The notes: a model not told the origin generated them from the sequence alone. A DNA stretch of 64,000 bases from UBA1172 sp049889655 (GCA_049889655.1 JBMHCY010000003.1:3212-67211), one strand, 5' to 3'. Positions 1 through 9,800 are shown, numbered from the stretch's first letter. Program-made: numbers and translations.

Positions 1-105
1 CTCGGCCATGGTTACGGGCTCGCCGAGATATTCCTCGGCCCCGTTCTCGCGAAAGATTTCGACAATCTTGTCGATGACAGCGCGGCGTTCGGTTTCATCC
101 TTCAT
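1..105 (-). CDS. tmpB: HD-domain phosphonate oxygenase, TmpB-like (partial, N-terminus only)
   Basis: Only the first 35 codons are present; the gene runs off the left window edge. The start is the ATG at 103-105, preceded by a purine-rich AGGAAAGGGAAAG stretch. The visible peptide resembles the N-terminus of the phosphonate-degradation HD family (PhnZ/TmpB). It has a Tyr (residue 26) and a Glu (29) spaced as in the lid pair Y24/E27 of PhnZ, then a PVTMAE segment just before where the first metal His should lie. Known family members are mixed-valent di-iron oxygenases that cleave the C-P bond of an alpha-hydroxyphosphonate. The start overlaps the end of the upstream dioxygenase gene by 11 bases, which implies translational coupling. 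TmpB is preferred over PhnZ because the partner is of the butyrobetaine-hydroxylase type and not of the PhyH type. The metal ligands lie outside the window. Confidence 0.72.
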   Translation of the reverse strand, partial: MKDETERRAVIDKIVEIFRENGAEEYLGEPVTMAE

Positions 106-1243
106 GGCTTTCCCTTTCCTTTTCCATAGCGGCCAGCGTTGAATGGAGCCCGTCCTTATCAGGATAGCAACCCTGCAACCAGCGCGAGCCCTCGCCGCTA
201 TAGCCCTTGCGGGCATGAAGCACGCGGGTGTTATCGACAACAAAACTTTCCCCCGGTGCGAGTTTGAAACTGATCTCCATCGCCGGGTCCTCAATGATCG
301 CCGCAAAGCGACGCCAGGCAGCGTAATAATCCTGCATCCGGTCATAGGGGATATCGGTGAGCGCCGCCGCCGACCGGTTGTTGAAGCGGATCGTCACCAC
401 TTCGCCATCGGGGGTTGTCTCGATCATCGGCTTGCGGGCATGGAGTGCGACACCGCTGCTGCCCTCATAAGAGAACCGCGCACAATGCCCGGCCAGAAGC
501 CCGTAGGCCTCAGGGTCTTCTTCAAACAGCCGCTGTGCCGCCCGGAACCCATCAACGACGATGCTGTCACCGCCCGTTGCTGAATTTTCAAGGCAGTAGA
601 GAATCTGCATCGACGGCACCGGATCACGGTAGGGATTGTCGGTATGCGCCTGCAGGCCGAGCCCGGTATAGGCGAGGTTGACAGGGTTGACCTCTGTCCG
701 CACCTCGAACCACTTGCCGTAATTGGTCTCACGGACATAGCCGAAGAGCCCCGCCACATCGAGCAGCGCGCCGCTTTTCACCGGGCCGTCTTCCAGTTTG
801 GCAAAGCCGTGGCGGGCCAGCCCCTTGAGCCAGCGGTAACGGGCTTCCGCATCATCCCGGACATCGGCAAATGACGCGACAGCCATCGCCTCCCCCAGCC
901 CTGCATCCCAGGTTTCGATATGATCAGCAAACCAGCACTGGCGGGCGGCATCGGGCTGATCATAGGCATGGGCGAGCAGCCAGTCTGCCGCAAAGGGAAT
1001 ATCGGCATCACGGTCCGAAAAGCCGATGCTGACAGCCTCGCCTTCAAGCCGGGCATTTCTGATCATGACGTTTTCCGGAATATCCTGAATGGTGATAAGC
1101 CGCTGGCCATTGCCCGGGGCGCGGGTTTCCGCATCAGGCGCGTTGTCGCGCAGCCAGATGGCGTGAAACCGCATCACCCGGCCATCATCACCGGTGCAGT
1201 GCAGACTGCCGCCATTATCACCGATTGAAACTGCTGTAATCAT
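95..1243 (-). CDS. tmpA: TmpA-like 2-oxoglutarate-dependent dioxygenase (gamma-butyrobetaine hydroxylase family)
   Basis: A 382-residue Fe(II)/2-oxoglutarate dioxygenase. The N-terminal DUF971-like domain has a WLRDN motif at about 30-34 but lacks the zinc-binding cysteines of eukaryotic butyrobetaine hydroxylases. The catalytic domain shows H200-x-D202, a distal H343 and R354, the likely 2-oxoglutarate-binding arginine. The start is the ATG at 1241-1243, with GAGGTG about 7 bases upstream; the open frame extends further upstream but that part is not protein-like. The stop overlaps the HD oxygenase start. Adjacency to a PhnZ/TmpB-type gene is the signature of TmpA, which hydroxylates 2-trimethylaminoethylphosphonate at C1. 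TmpB then yields glycine betaine and phosphate. The same family includes true gamma-butyrobetaine hydroxylase (carnitine synthesis), so the specific substrate is inferred from context. Confidence 0.75.
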   Translation of the reverse strand: MITAVSIGDNGGSLHCTGDDGRVMRFHAIWLRDNAPDAETRAPGNGQRLITIQDIPENVMIRNARLEGEAVSIGFSDRDADIPFAADWLLAHAYDQPDAARQCWFADHIETWDAGLGEAMAVASFADVRDDAEARYRWLKGLARHGFAKLEDGPVKSGALLDVAGLFGYVRETNYGKWFEVRTEVNPVNLAYTGLGLQAHTDNPYRDPVPSMQILYCLENSATGGDSIVVDGFRAAQRLFEEDPEAYGLLAGHCARFSYEGSSGVALHARKPMIETTPDGEVVTIRFNNRSAAALTDIPYDRMQDYYAAWRRFAAIIEDPAMEISFKLAPGESFVVDNTRVLHARKGYSGEGSRWLQGCYPDKDGLHSTLAAMEKERESHEG

Positions 1244-1319
1244 CAAACACCTCGGAATGTGCCTAGCCCCATGAAGCGTATCACGGGCGGCAAACGCGTC
1301 AAGCCAAAGGTGTGCTAAG

Positions 1320-2513
1320 TCACGTCCCCGTGGGGGCAGCGGTGATCCAGCCGCCGCCCAGCAGGCGGTCGGGGTCGGCAGCATCATAGAGCGCCGCTGC
1401 CTGGCCCGTGGCGATCCCGAACTGCGGCATATCAAGGGTGATCTCGGCAACACCTTCAGGCGCATAGACACCATCTTTAGCATGGGGCCAGCCTGTCAGT
1501 CGCGCAGGCATGGCCGGGGCCGTGTTGCGGAGCCGGGCGAGCACCGGCTGATCTGCCTTCGGGGCCTCACCACCAAGCCAGTTGACGGCATTGATCAGCA
1601 CCTTGCGGCAGGCGAGCATCTCCCGCTCGCCAACAATCACCTGATGCTTTTCGGGGTTGATGCCGATCACATAGAGCGGGCCATCGGCTTCATCACGGTC
1701 CTTGATGCCGCCGATCCCGAGCCCCTTGCGCTGGCCGATCGTGTAATCGATGACGCCGTCATGCCGCCCCAGCACAGTGCCGTCATGATAGATGATCTCG
1801 CCCGGTTCGACCGCCCCGGGGCGCAGCCGCCGAACCACATCACCATACCGGCCATTGGGCACAAAACAGATATCCTGACTATCCGGCTTTTCCGCCACCG
1901 AAAGCCCGAAACGGCGGGCATGATCACGGGTTTCGTTCTTGTCCATACCGCCAAGCGGAAAGCGGAGATAATCGAGCTGGTCCGGGGTCGTGGCAAACAG
2001 GAAATAGGATTGATCCTTGCCCGCATCGAGACCGCGACGCAGTACCGGGTGGCCGTCTTCCATCACGCGGCGGACATAATGACCGGTGGCGAGGCAATCA
2101 GCACCAAGATCACGGGCCGTGGCCAGGAGATCGGTGAACTTGACCGTCTGGTTGCAGCGCACGCAGGGGATCGGGGTTTCGCCGCGCAGGTAACTGTCGG
2201 CAAAATCATCCATCACCTGCTGGCGAAAGCGGGATTCGTAATCGAGCACATAGTGTTTGAACCCAAGCCGGGCGGCGACATTGCGCGCATCGTGAATATC
2301 GATCCCGGCACAGCAGGCCCCCTTGCTGCGGATCGCTTCACCGTGGTCATAGAGCTGCAGGGTGATGCCGACAACATCATAGCCGGCTTCGTGGAGAAGC
2401 GCCGCTGTCACGGAGCTATCGACACCGCCGGACATGGCGACGACGACACGCGTCTCCGCCGGGGCCGCATCAAAGCCGAGAGAATTCAGCCCGTTGGAAC
2501 CGGCCCCGTCCAT
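1320..2513 (-). CDS. mnmA: tRNA-specific 2-thiouridylase MnmA
   Basis: A 397-residue MnmA, which installs the 2-thio group on U34 of Lys, Glu and Gln tRNAs. The PP-loop SGGVDSS lies at about 28-34. The catalytic cysteines are C120 (in VRCN) and C216 (in DICF), at the spacing of E. coli C102/C199. An in-frame GTG sits directly before the chosen ATG (2511-2513), but the AAGGAG ribosome site is 5 bases from the ATG and only 2 from the GTG. The gene is last in a minus-strand run behind a ferredoxin, a cysteine desulfurase and cysE, so its sulfur donor may be made by its own operon. Its stop is 76 bases from the TmpA start, with no obvious terminator between. Confidence 0.95.
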   Translation of the reverse strand: MDGAGSNGLNSLGFDAAPAETRVVVAMSGGVDSSVTAALLHEAGYDVVGITLQLYDHGEAIRSKGACCAGIDIHDARNVAARLGFKHYVLDYESRFRQQVMDDFADSYLRGETPIPCVRCNQTVKFTDLLATARDLGADCLATGHYVRRVMEDGHPVLRRGLDAGKDQSYFLFATTPDQLDYLRFPLGGMDKNETRDHARRFGLSVAEKPDSQDICFVPNGRYGDVVRRLRPGAVEPGEIIYHDGTVLGRHDGVIDYTIGQRKGLGIGGIKDRDEADGPLYVIGINPEKHQVIVGEREMLACRKVLINAVNWLGGEAPKADQPVLARLRNTAPAMPARLTGWPHAKDGVYAPEGVAEITLDMPQFGIATGQAAALYDAADPDRLLGGGWITAAPTGT

Positions 2514-2522
2514 CACGTCTCC

Positions 2523-2837
2523 TTAATCGTCGTCGGGCAGGCGAACCTTGAGCCCGTCCAGCGCATCGCTCATGGTGATCTGGCAGCCAAGCCGCGAGGT
2601 GGCCTCCAGCCCGAAGGCCAGATCCAGCATATCCTCTTCGTCGAGAGACGGCTTGCCCGTGGCCTCGACCCAGGCCTCATCAACAACAACATGACAGGTG
2701 GCGCAGGAAAGGCTGCCGCCGCAGGTCCCCTCAATGCCGATGCCGTTGTCACGGCCGATTTCCATCACCGTAAGACCGTTATCCGCATCAAGCGTCACTT
2801 CCGAACCGTCACGTTTCACATAAGTTATTGATGGCAT
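2523..2837 (-). CDS. 2Fe-2S ferredoxin, adrenodoxin type
   Basis: A 104-residue vertebrate/adrenodoxin-type [2Fe-2S] ferredoxin. The cluster ligands are C39, C45, C48 and C85 (C-x5-C-x2-C plus a distal C). The ATG at 2835-2837 has AGAAGGG about 8 bases upstream. Known members (Fdx of the isc system) supply electrons for Fe-S cluster assembly. Here the gene sits between a cysteine desulfurase (29 bases upstream) and mnmA (9 bases downstream), with no scaffold or chaperone genes alongside. It probably serves the desulfurase/thiolation route, though it could equally be the general assembly ferredoxin of the cell. Confidence 0.9.
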   Translation of the reverse strand: MPSITYVKRDGSEVTLDADNGLTVMEIGRDNGIGIEGTCGGSLSCATCHVVVDEAWVEATGKPSLDEEDMLDLAFGLEATSRLGCQITMSDALDGLKVRLPDDD

Positions 2838-2866
2838 GATCTGACCCTTCTGCCTGTGGTTTAAAA

Positions 2867-3952
2867 TCAGGAATGCTTATAGAGATTGATCAGGGCTTCG
2901 GCAAGCCTTTCGATATCGTCGGCAGTGGTTGCCCATCCCGATGAAATCCTGATCGCACAACCGGCAAGATCAGCCGCGCCCATGGCCTCCAGCACATGGC
3001 TTGTCCGCACTTTACCCGAAGAGCAGGCTGCCCCGGCACTGACCGCGATACCGGCCAGATCAAGCGCCATCACCTGGGTTTCGGCACCGCGACCGGGCAG
3101 TGCAAGGCAGGTGGTATTGGCCAGCCGTGGTGCGGCCTCGGCGATAATGACTGCATCACTGAGCCCGGCCTTGATACGGGCCTCGAGGTGATCCCGCAAC
3201 GGCTGGCAATGGGCGGCAAACCCCGCCGGATCAGCAGCATCTGCCGCCGCACCGAACCCGACAATCCCGGCAACATTTTCTGTCCCCGGACGGCGGTTGC
3301 GTTCCTGCCCGCCACCGCGGCTGAGCGGATTGGCAGCAATGCCTTCACGCTGGATCAGCACCCCGATGCCTGTCGGCCCGCCGATCTTGTGGGCGGAAAG
3401 AGACATCAGATCAAGCCCGAGCCTGGCGAAATCAAGCGGGATCTTGCCGAAACCCTGCACCGCATCGCTATGGACAAAAGCCCCGTGGCGGCGGGCCACG
3501 GCGATAATCTCCGCCAGCGGCTGAATGACCCCGGTTTCGTTATTGGCCGCCATCACCGAAACAAGACTGCCCTCTGGGGCATCGGCAAGGGCCGCCTCCA
3601 GGCTGATCAGATCAACCCGGCCTTCGGGATCAACCTTGAGCTGCACCGCCCCCGGGGCCGCTTCCAGCACAGCGGCGTGTTCGGTCGCACCGACAAAGAC
3701 CTGCGGCCAGTCCCGCATCAACGCCATGGCATTGGCTTCGGTCCCGCCTGAGGTGAAGATCAACTCTTCCGGCATCGCCCTGGCAAGCCCGGCAACCCGG
3801 GCGCGGGCATCTTCGACCTTGAGCCGTGCCTGCTGGCCGAAGCCGTGCACCGAAGACGGGTTCGCCGGGGCATCGAGCACGGCGATCATGGCGTCTCTGG
3901 CCTCCGGCCGCAACGGGGCGGTGGCGTTATAATCCAGATAGGTTTCTAGCAC
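2867..3952 (-). CDS. Cysteine desulfurase (class V aminotransferase, NifS/IscS family)
   Basis: A 361-residue PLP enzyme that removes sulfur from L-cysteine as a persulfide. The N-terminus has LDYNATAPL, the PLP lysine is K189 (SAHKIGGP), and the persulfide cysteine is C310 in the ACSSGK loop, the class I (IscS/NifS) arrangement. The RPGTEN motif lies at about 221-226. Translation starts at a GTG (3950-3952) inside the last codons of cysE, overlapping it by 7 bases. There is no clear ribosome site, so coupling to cysE translation is likely. It is shorter than E. coli IscS (404 residues), which suits the NifS-like proteins common in alphaproteobacteria. Whether it feeds Fe-S assembly or mainly MnmA cannot be told from the sequence. 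Confidence 0.92.
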   Translation of the reverse strand: MLETYLDYNATAPLRPEARDAMIAVLDAPANPSSVHGFGQQARLKVEDARARVAGLARAMPEELIFTSGGTEANAMALMRDWPQVFVGATEHAAVLEAAPGAVQLKVDPEGRVDLISLEAALADAPEGSLVSVMAANNETGVIQPLAEIIAVARRHGAFVHSDAVQGFGKIPLDFARLGLDLMSLSAHKIGGPTGIGVLIQREGIAANPLSRGGGQERNRRPGTENVAGIVGFGAAADAADPAGFAAHCQPLRDHLEARIKAGLSDAVIIAEAAPRLANTTCLALPGRGAETQVMALDLAGIAVSAGAACSSGKVRTSHVLEAMGAADLAGCAIRISSGWATTADDIERLAEALINLYKHS

Positions 3953-4701
3953 GATTTGGTTTTGTCCGACCCCGAGGTGCCCTCAGGGGTGACAATCCCC
4001 AGATCAGCATTGTCTTCATCCTGCTTGACCTCACCTTCAAGGGCATTGAGGCGAGACCGCAGGGACTGAACTTCATCAAGCAGGCCGCGGATAGCCAGCT
4101 CGCGGCTGTCGATCGAATTTTCCTCGGCGGTACCATAGGCGCGGAAAGCCGGGTTGGCCTCAGGCTTGCGCGACGATACCGGCCGTGCGGGAATACCGGT
4201 GACGGTGATGCATTCGGCCACATCCTTGACGACGACGGAATTGGCACCGATACGGGCACAACGCCCCACCGTGATCGGCCCCAGCACCTGCGCCCCGGCA
4301 CCGATGATCACCCCGTCACCCACCGTCGGGTGGCGTTTGACCATGCGCTGGCTGTCGCTGTCGACACTCGGCATGACGCCGCCAAGGGTGACGCCGTGAT
4401 AGAAGGTTACATCATCACCGATTTCGGCTGTCTCGCCGATCACGACACCCATGCCGTGGTCGATGAAGAACCGCCGCCCGATTTTCGCCCCGGGGTGAAT
4501 CTCAATCCCGGTCAGGATGCGGGCAATCTGCATGAGAGCCCGGGCAACGACGTGAAGCCGCCACTGCCAAAGCCGATGCGCGAGGCGATAGACAAGCATG
4601 ACGTGCACTGACGGGTAGAGCAACAGCACGCTGAGCTTACCGCCGGCCGCCGGATCGCGGTCGATCACTGAATTCAATTCTTCCAGGAATGCGGAAATCA
4701 T
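3946..4701 (-). CDS. cysE: Serine O-acetyltransferase
   Basis: A 251-residue left-handed beta-helix acetyltransferase that makes O-acetylserine, the first step of cysteine synthesis. Hexapeptide repeats run from about residue 68 to 170. The catalytic pair D81-H82 (DHGMGVVIGET) and H102 (YHGVTLGG) are intact. A C-terminal extension after about residue 180 has heptad-like leucines near 215-235 and could form a short coiled coil. It has the short EpsC-like N-terminus. Start is the ATG at 4699-4701, preceded by a good sigma-70-type promoter at 4732-4761. It heads the cysE > desulfurase > ferredoxin > mnmA run, so one transcript would couple cysteine supply to sulfur transfer. Confidence 0.95.
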   Translation of the reverse strand: MISAFLEELNSVIDRDPAAGGKLSVLLLYPSVHVMLVYRLAHRLWQWRLHVVARALMQIARILTGIEIHPGAKIGRRFFIDHGMGVVIGETAEIGDDVTFYHGVTLGGVMPSVDSDSQRMVKRHPTVGDGVIIGAGAQVLGPITVGRCARIGANSVVVKDVAECITVTGIPARPVSSRKPEANPAFRAYGTAEENSIDSRELAIRGLLDEVQSLRSRLNALEGEVKQDEDNADLGIVTPEGTSGSDKTKSC

Positions 4702-4731
4702 GCGCTTGCGCCTTTTCGTCGTCTCTCCCTC

Positions 4732-4761
4732 ATTATATTGTAATTATTGTGGATGTTTCAA
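4732..4761 (-). promoter_or_regulatory. Sigma-70-type promoter for the cysE operon
   Basis: Read on the minus strand: TTGAAA, an 18-base spacer, then a perfect TATAAT, 30 bases upstream of the cysE start. The surrounding stretch is AT-rich, unlike its neighbours. Confidence 0.7.
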
Positions 4762-4816
4762 CTCCAAGGTCATGCCACAGGATCAACCGGGGCAGAACCT
4801 GAGCGTCAGCTTGGTC

Positions 4817-4845
4817 TTGGAATTTTCACGATCTGCTGATATAGA
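4817..4845 (+). promoter_or_regulatory. Possible promoter for the alpha/beta hydrolase-tyrS pair
   Basis: TTGGAA, 17 bases, TATAGA; each hexamer matches 4 of 6 consensus bases. It lies 30 bases before the hydrolase ATG and diverges from the cysE promoter. Confidence 0.45.
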
Positions 4846-4875
4846 ACACTATTCTCTGATTTGGACGGACCCATC

Positions 4876-5541
4876 ATGCCTGAAGTCATTATCAACGGTC
4901 CCGAAGGCCGCATTGAAGCCCGATTCATGCCTGCCGCGGACCCGACCGCCCCTCTTGCGCTTATTCTCCATCCGGAACCGAACCGTGGCGGCAACATGAA
5001 CAACCGTGTCTCGCTGGCCATGTACAAGCATTTTCAGGAGCGCGGCTTTTCTGTATTGCGGTTCAATTTCCGCGGCGTCGGCCGGTCCATGGGGACCTAC
5101 AACAATGGTGAAGGTGAACTTTCCGATGCGGCAACGGCGCTCGACTGGATCGAGAACCAGTGCCCCAACGCCCGATCATGCTGGGTGGCCGGGTTTTCCT
5201 TCGGCTCCTGGATCGGGATGCAGCTGATGATGCGGCGGCCGGAAATCGTCGGCTTCATCGCGGTCACCCCACCGGCAACCGAAAAGGATTTCTCGTTCCT
5301 CGCCCCCTGCCCTTCATCGGGGCTGGTTGTCCATGGCGAGGCTGACGGGGTTGTGCCCGCCGATGCGGTAACGCGGCTGGTTGACCGTATCCAGACCCAG
5401 CGCGGGGTCAAGATCGACCTCCGGGTTGTGCCGGATGCCAACCATTTCTTCACCAGCCATCTGGATGCGCTGATCGGCGAGATGGGTGATTACCTCGATG
5501 AGGCTGTCGGCGATATCAGCCAGCCTGTCGACCCTGTCTAG
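4876..5541 (+). CDS. Alpha/beta hydrolase (COG2945 type)
   Basis: A 221-residue small serine hydrolase with no signal peptide. The oxyanion-side motif is HPEPNRGG at about 34-41. The nucleophile elbow is GFSFGS near residue 108-113. The acid is in VVHGEADGVVP and the base His in DANHFF, so the triad is complete. A TTG codon 15 bases upstream (4861) is also in frame, but the ATG at 4876 gives the usual family N-terminus. The gene is followed after 25 bases by tyrS. COG2945 proteins are commonly found near cysteine/tRNA genes in alphaproteobacteria; substrates are unknown and I assign none. Confidence 0.85.
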   Translation: MPEVIINGPEGRIEARFMPAADPTAPLALILHPEPNRGGNMNNRVSLAMYKHFQERGFSVLRFNFRGVGRSMGTYNNGEGELSDAATALDWIENQCPNARSCWVAGFSFGSWIGMQLMMRRPEIVGFIAVTPPATEKDFSFLAPCPSSGLVVHGEADGVVPADAVTRLVDRIQTQRGVKIDLRVVPDANHFFTSHLDALIGEMGDYLDEAVGDISQPVDPV

Positions 5542-5566
5542 ACCTGCCAGCGGAGCGTTTGAGCAG

Positions 5567-6805
5567 ATGGCCTATTCTTCATCCTTCATCCAGACCGTCA
5601 CCGATCGCGGCTATATGCATCAGGCAACAGGGCTCGAAGCCCTCGATGAGATCATGGCGGAACGCCTGATCCCGGCCTATATCGGCTTTGACTGCACTGC
5701 CGACAGCCTCCATGTCGGCTCGCTTGTCCAAATCATGATGCTTCGCCTGCTGCAGAAATCAGGCCATAAGCCGATTGTGCTTATGGGCGGCGGCACGACC
5801 AAGATCGGCGATCCTTCCGGCAAGGATACCCAGCGGCCCCTGCTTTCCGACCAGGATATCGAGAACAACAAAAACGGTATCCGCAGGATATTTGAAAAAT
5901 TCCTGACTTTCGGCGATGGCCCGGCTGATGCTGTCATGGTCGACAATGCCGAATGGCTCGACCAGCTGGAATACATTCCCTTCCTGCGGAATTTCGGGAT
6001 GCATTTCTCGGTCAACCGGATGCTTTCGATGGACAGCGTCAAACTGCGGCTCGAGCGTGAGCAGCCGCTGAGCTTCCTTGAATTCAACTATGCCATCCTG
6101 CAGGCCTATGATTTCATGGAACTGCGCCGCCGTTACGGCTGTATGCTGCAGATGGGCGGCTCTGACCAGTGGGGAAATATCGTCACCGGGGTTGATCTGA
6201 CCCGCCGGGTCGATAATCAGGAAGTCTTCGGCCTGACCTCACCGCTGATCACCACGGCCTCAGGGGCCAAGATGGGCAAATCGGCACAAGGGGCGATCTG
6301 GCTCAATACCGAGAAACTGCCGGTTTGGGATTTCTGGCAATACTGGCGCAATACTGAGGATGCCGATGTCGGCCGGTTCCTGCGGCTCTTCACCGAATTG
6401 CCGCTGGACGAGATCAACCGGCTGGAAAAGCTCGAAGGCAGCGCCATCAACGAAGCCAAGATTATCCTCGCCAATGAAGTCACCAGCCTTTGCCATTCGC
6501 CGGAAGCCGCGGCCGAGGCTGCGGCCACAGCTCAGAAAGCATTTGCCGAAGGGGCACTGGCCGAGGGCCTGCCGCAAGTTGAGATCGACAGCCCCGACAT
6601 GGGGATTATCGACGCCTTCCGGGCTGCTTTCGGGATGTCTGGCGGTGAAGCCAGGCGGCTGATGCGGGGCGGCGGGGCACGGCTCAACGATGCTGTCATC
6701 AATGATGAAGATCAGCAGATCAGTGCTGCCGATTTTGATAAAGACGGCAAGGCCAAACTGTCAGCCGGCAAGAAACGCCACGTTATCCTGAAAAAGCCAG
6801 ACTGA
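5567..6805 (+). CDS. tyrS: Tyrosyl-tRNA synthetase
   Basis: A 412-residue class I aminoacyl-tRNA synthetase charging tRNA-Tyr. The HIGH-equivalent is HVGS near residue 47 and the KMSKS-equivalent is KMGKS near 235. The Tyr-binding region YIGFDCTADSLH is clear, and a C-terminal S4 RNA-binding domain includes GEARRLMRGGGARLND. The frame stays open for 27 codons upstream but overlaps the previous gene; the ATG at 5567 gives the normal family length. It is probably co-transcribed with the hydrolase upstream. It converges on the AsmA-like gene with 12 bases between stops and no visible terminator. Confidence 0.97.
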   Translation: MAYSSSFIQTVTDRGYMHQATGLEALDEIMAERLIPAYIGFDCTADSLHVGSLVQIMMLRLLQKSGHKPIVLMGGGTTKIGDPSGKDTQRPLLSDQDIENNKNGIRRIFEKFLTFGDGPADAVMVDNAEWLDQLEYIPFLRNFGMHFSVNRMLSMDSVKLRLEREQPLSFLEFNYAILQAYDFMELRRRYGCMLQMGGSDQWGNIVTGVDLTRRVDNQEVFGLTSPLITTASGAKMGKSAQGAIWLNTEKLPVWDFWQYWRNTEDADVGRFLRLFTELPLDEINRLEKLEGSAINEAKIILANEVTSLCHSPEAAAEAAATAQKAFAEGALAEGLPQVEIDSPDMGIIDAFRAAFGMSGGEARRLMRGGGARLNDAVINDEDQQISAADFDKDGKAKLSAGKKRHVILKKPD

Positions 6806-6817
6806 CCACCAGCCCGG

Positions 6818-9800
6818 CTATTGCGCGGCACTGGTGTTGTCGGCGGTCACGTTATCACCGATCAGTCTTTCGCGTTCACGCCTGATCCAGTCCGGGCTGA
6901 AGACATCACGGAAAAGCCCGGGGACGATGCTGGAAAGATTGACATTGTTCTCAGGCTCACTCACCGGCCCGGTAATTGAAAACTGGGTAACAAAGATGCC
7001 TTCATTTTCAAGCCCGGTGACAATCTCGCTGATCAGCGGAACCTTGCCGATGAGTTTGGTGATGCCATAGACAGGCAGCAGCATGCCGCTGACTTCGAGC
7101 TCCTGTCTTTCCGTATCAATAACCCCGACGAGATCAACCGCCAGCGCCTCCCCCGAGGCCCGGGCCTGATGAATGATCTGGCGGCCGGGCATGACCTCAA
7201 TGCGGGCATGGCCAAGATCAAAGAAAGTGCCATCACCTTCAATGAGGGAATAGAGACCGGCAAGGCTAAGCACCGACATCATTCGGACAGCACGGGGGGC
7301 TTCGATCACCCTGAAATCTTCCAGCTCAAAATCCGCATCAAAGACACCGGTATCATCTGAGCGGAAATGGACAACCATGTTGAGTTTGCCGCCGCGGATG
7401 GCATCAAGCACCTTGAGCGATTTGAGCACTTGTCCGGCATTGTTCGAGCGCAACACCATCAGGTTGCCGCCGTCATCGGCCGGGCTGAGCGTGATCGATG
7501 CTTCCGCCCCCCCGACAAGCCCGCGGCCTTCCAGCAGATCATTGCCGCCACCGAAAAGTGCCGTGAAGGCTGCTTCTGTCATGAATTCTTTGTTCTTAAG
7601 AAACAACCCGCCGAGAAAATCAGCCTTGCCCTGACCGTCTTTATCCGTGGTGAAGGAAACATTACCGGAAAGTGTCACCATCTGGTCGAGGATGATCCGG
7701 TCGGCGGTCAGGTCCACGGTCATCGCAAACCCTTCACCGGGGCTTTCCTCTCGCCGCAGCGGCGTGAGATCGATCAGCTCGGCACTGGCTGAGATGGTCA
7801 GCACATCATCGCCGCTGCGCTCGATCGTCACAAAGGAAATATCATTGCCCGGCCACGCCATTTCATCAAAGAAGGCCCCCAGAAAACGGCCTGTTTCATC
7901 AAAACTGATCTGCCCCCGAGCGCGCAGGACATCGCTGTCGAGATTGATATCGCCAATGGTTTCAATCTGGCCGTCACTGATCCGCAACATGGCATCGAGC
8001 CGGGCCCGCTCACCGGGGAGTTTGACAACACCGAGGCGGCGGATATTGAGGCTGGTTTCATCCAGATCAAGGTTCACGTCAAGCTGCAGGTCCGGCGACG
8101 CTGCTTCGCGGCGAATCTTGACCGCCCCCCCGGCCTGGCCTCCCAGATCAAGCCCGGCCCGAGTGTTGATGAGATCGGTGAGGGCGTCGGAACGGCTGAG
8201 CGCCAGATCCATCTCGACCTGCTGGTCCGGATAACGATCAAGACTGACAAACCCCGGCACGCCGCTGAAACTGCCCCGGCCGCTGATGCTCAATTTGCGG
8301 TTGAGGTAGACGATATCCATCATGCCGCCACGGATATCTGTCTGGTAGGGCAGGTTATCGAGTGCCATGTCTTCGACCGAAGCGGTGGCATTGATCGCAA
8401 CCCCGCCACGGGTGCTCACCGTTTCGCCACTTTTCGGTATTATCCATTTGAGCCCCATGGTCAGGTCGATCTGGCCTTCGGCATTTGTCGGCTGCAGGCC
8501 GGCGGCATTGAGCACATCGAGGCGGGGATGATCAAGCAGGCGCATCGCCCCGCCAAAATCACCGGTGGCGATCAGCGCCAGATCAGCTTCAGGCCCGGCG
8601 GCGGTGGGGCGCATGATGAACCGGCTGCCGGCAAGATCGAGCCCTTCAACGGTGCCGCTGTCGATATCCGCCCGGAACGAGGTTCCCTGAAAATTGACGC
8701 GGGCCCAGGTGTTTTCCAGCGGCGGCATGGTCGTCAGATAGGTCAGTTCGGTATCGGCAATCTGAGCTTCACCTTCCAGATAAATGACCTTCATCGGTTC
8801 ACTTTCGGGCAGATCAAACCCGCCCTTCAGCTTCAGCCCGTTGATGGTGCCGCCATCAATTCGGTTTTCCACCCATTGCCGTGTTCGCGCCCACAGCGAC
8901 CGGGGCCAGAGCTCGGTCACCAGCTGGGTATCGACCTGCTCGGCCCTGACTTCCATATCGAACCGGTGGGGATGCCAGTCAGAGGTGATATCAACTTCGG
9001 CAAACATCGCCAGCTGGCCCAATGCCCGGGCATCAACCGCGGCCCGGGTCACCTGAATGGTGTTGCCGTCCAGCCGTGTTCTGACCTCAACACCTTCGAG
9101 ATCAATCTTGCGGGAAGACCCTTTGGGCAGCAGCAGCGCATCGGTGAGCAGGAAATTGGCAACCCCGTGATCAATACTGCCATCCTTGTCGATCGACATC
9201 TCAAACCGGGCGGAAAGCGAACCCACGAGGCGGTCGATCGGCCCGAAACCTGTTTCGAGACGCACCTGCCGCACATCACTGATCAGGTCCAGCGTTGAGA
9301 CTTCGAACACCTTCTCCGCCCGGTTGATCACCCCCACGGTATCGATCCCGAAAGAGCTGACACGGCCACCATCAAGGCTTTCTTTGACGGTCTGGCGGAG
9401 CGCGCTTTCAGCGCTTTCCGGCCACAGTTCGATCACCCGGCCAAACGAGAAATTGCTGCCCTTGATATTGGCGATCAGGGTTGGCCGGGGCTGCATGAGA
9501 TTGCGGACCTGACCGGCAATGGTCAGCCGTCCGTCGGGGCGGTCTGAGAAATTCCGCGTTGCCAGATCAAGGTTGCTGATGGTCAGCGTATCGAGCACGA
9601 CATCATGGGCAAAGATGATATTGGCACTGGCAAAATCAATATCACCGTATCCGGGCAGAGCTGTCTTGCCGTCAGTGCTGACAAGATCACCGCTGATCTG
9701 TTGCAGACGGCGGTCGCGGACGCTCATCGCCAGCCTTCCCGTCACCAGCCCGAGGCTGCTGATCTCCGGCACATCGATACCAAGATAGGGGTAGATTTCC

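Noticed and set aside
2514..2516. GTG as the start of mnmA
   Set aside because: Only two bases separate it from the AAGGAG ribosome site; the following ATG has proper spacing.
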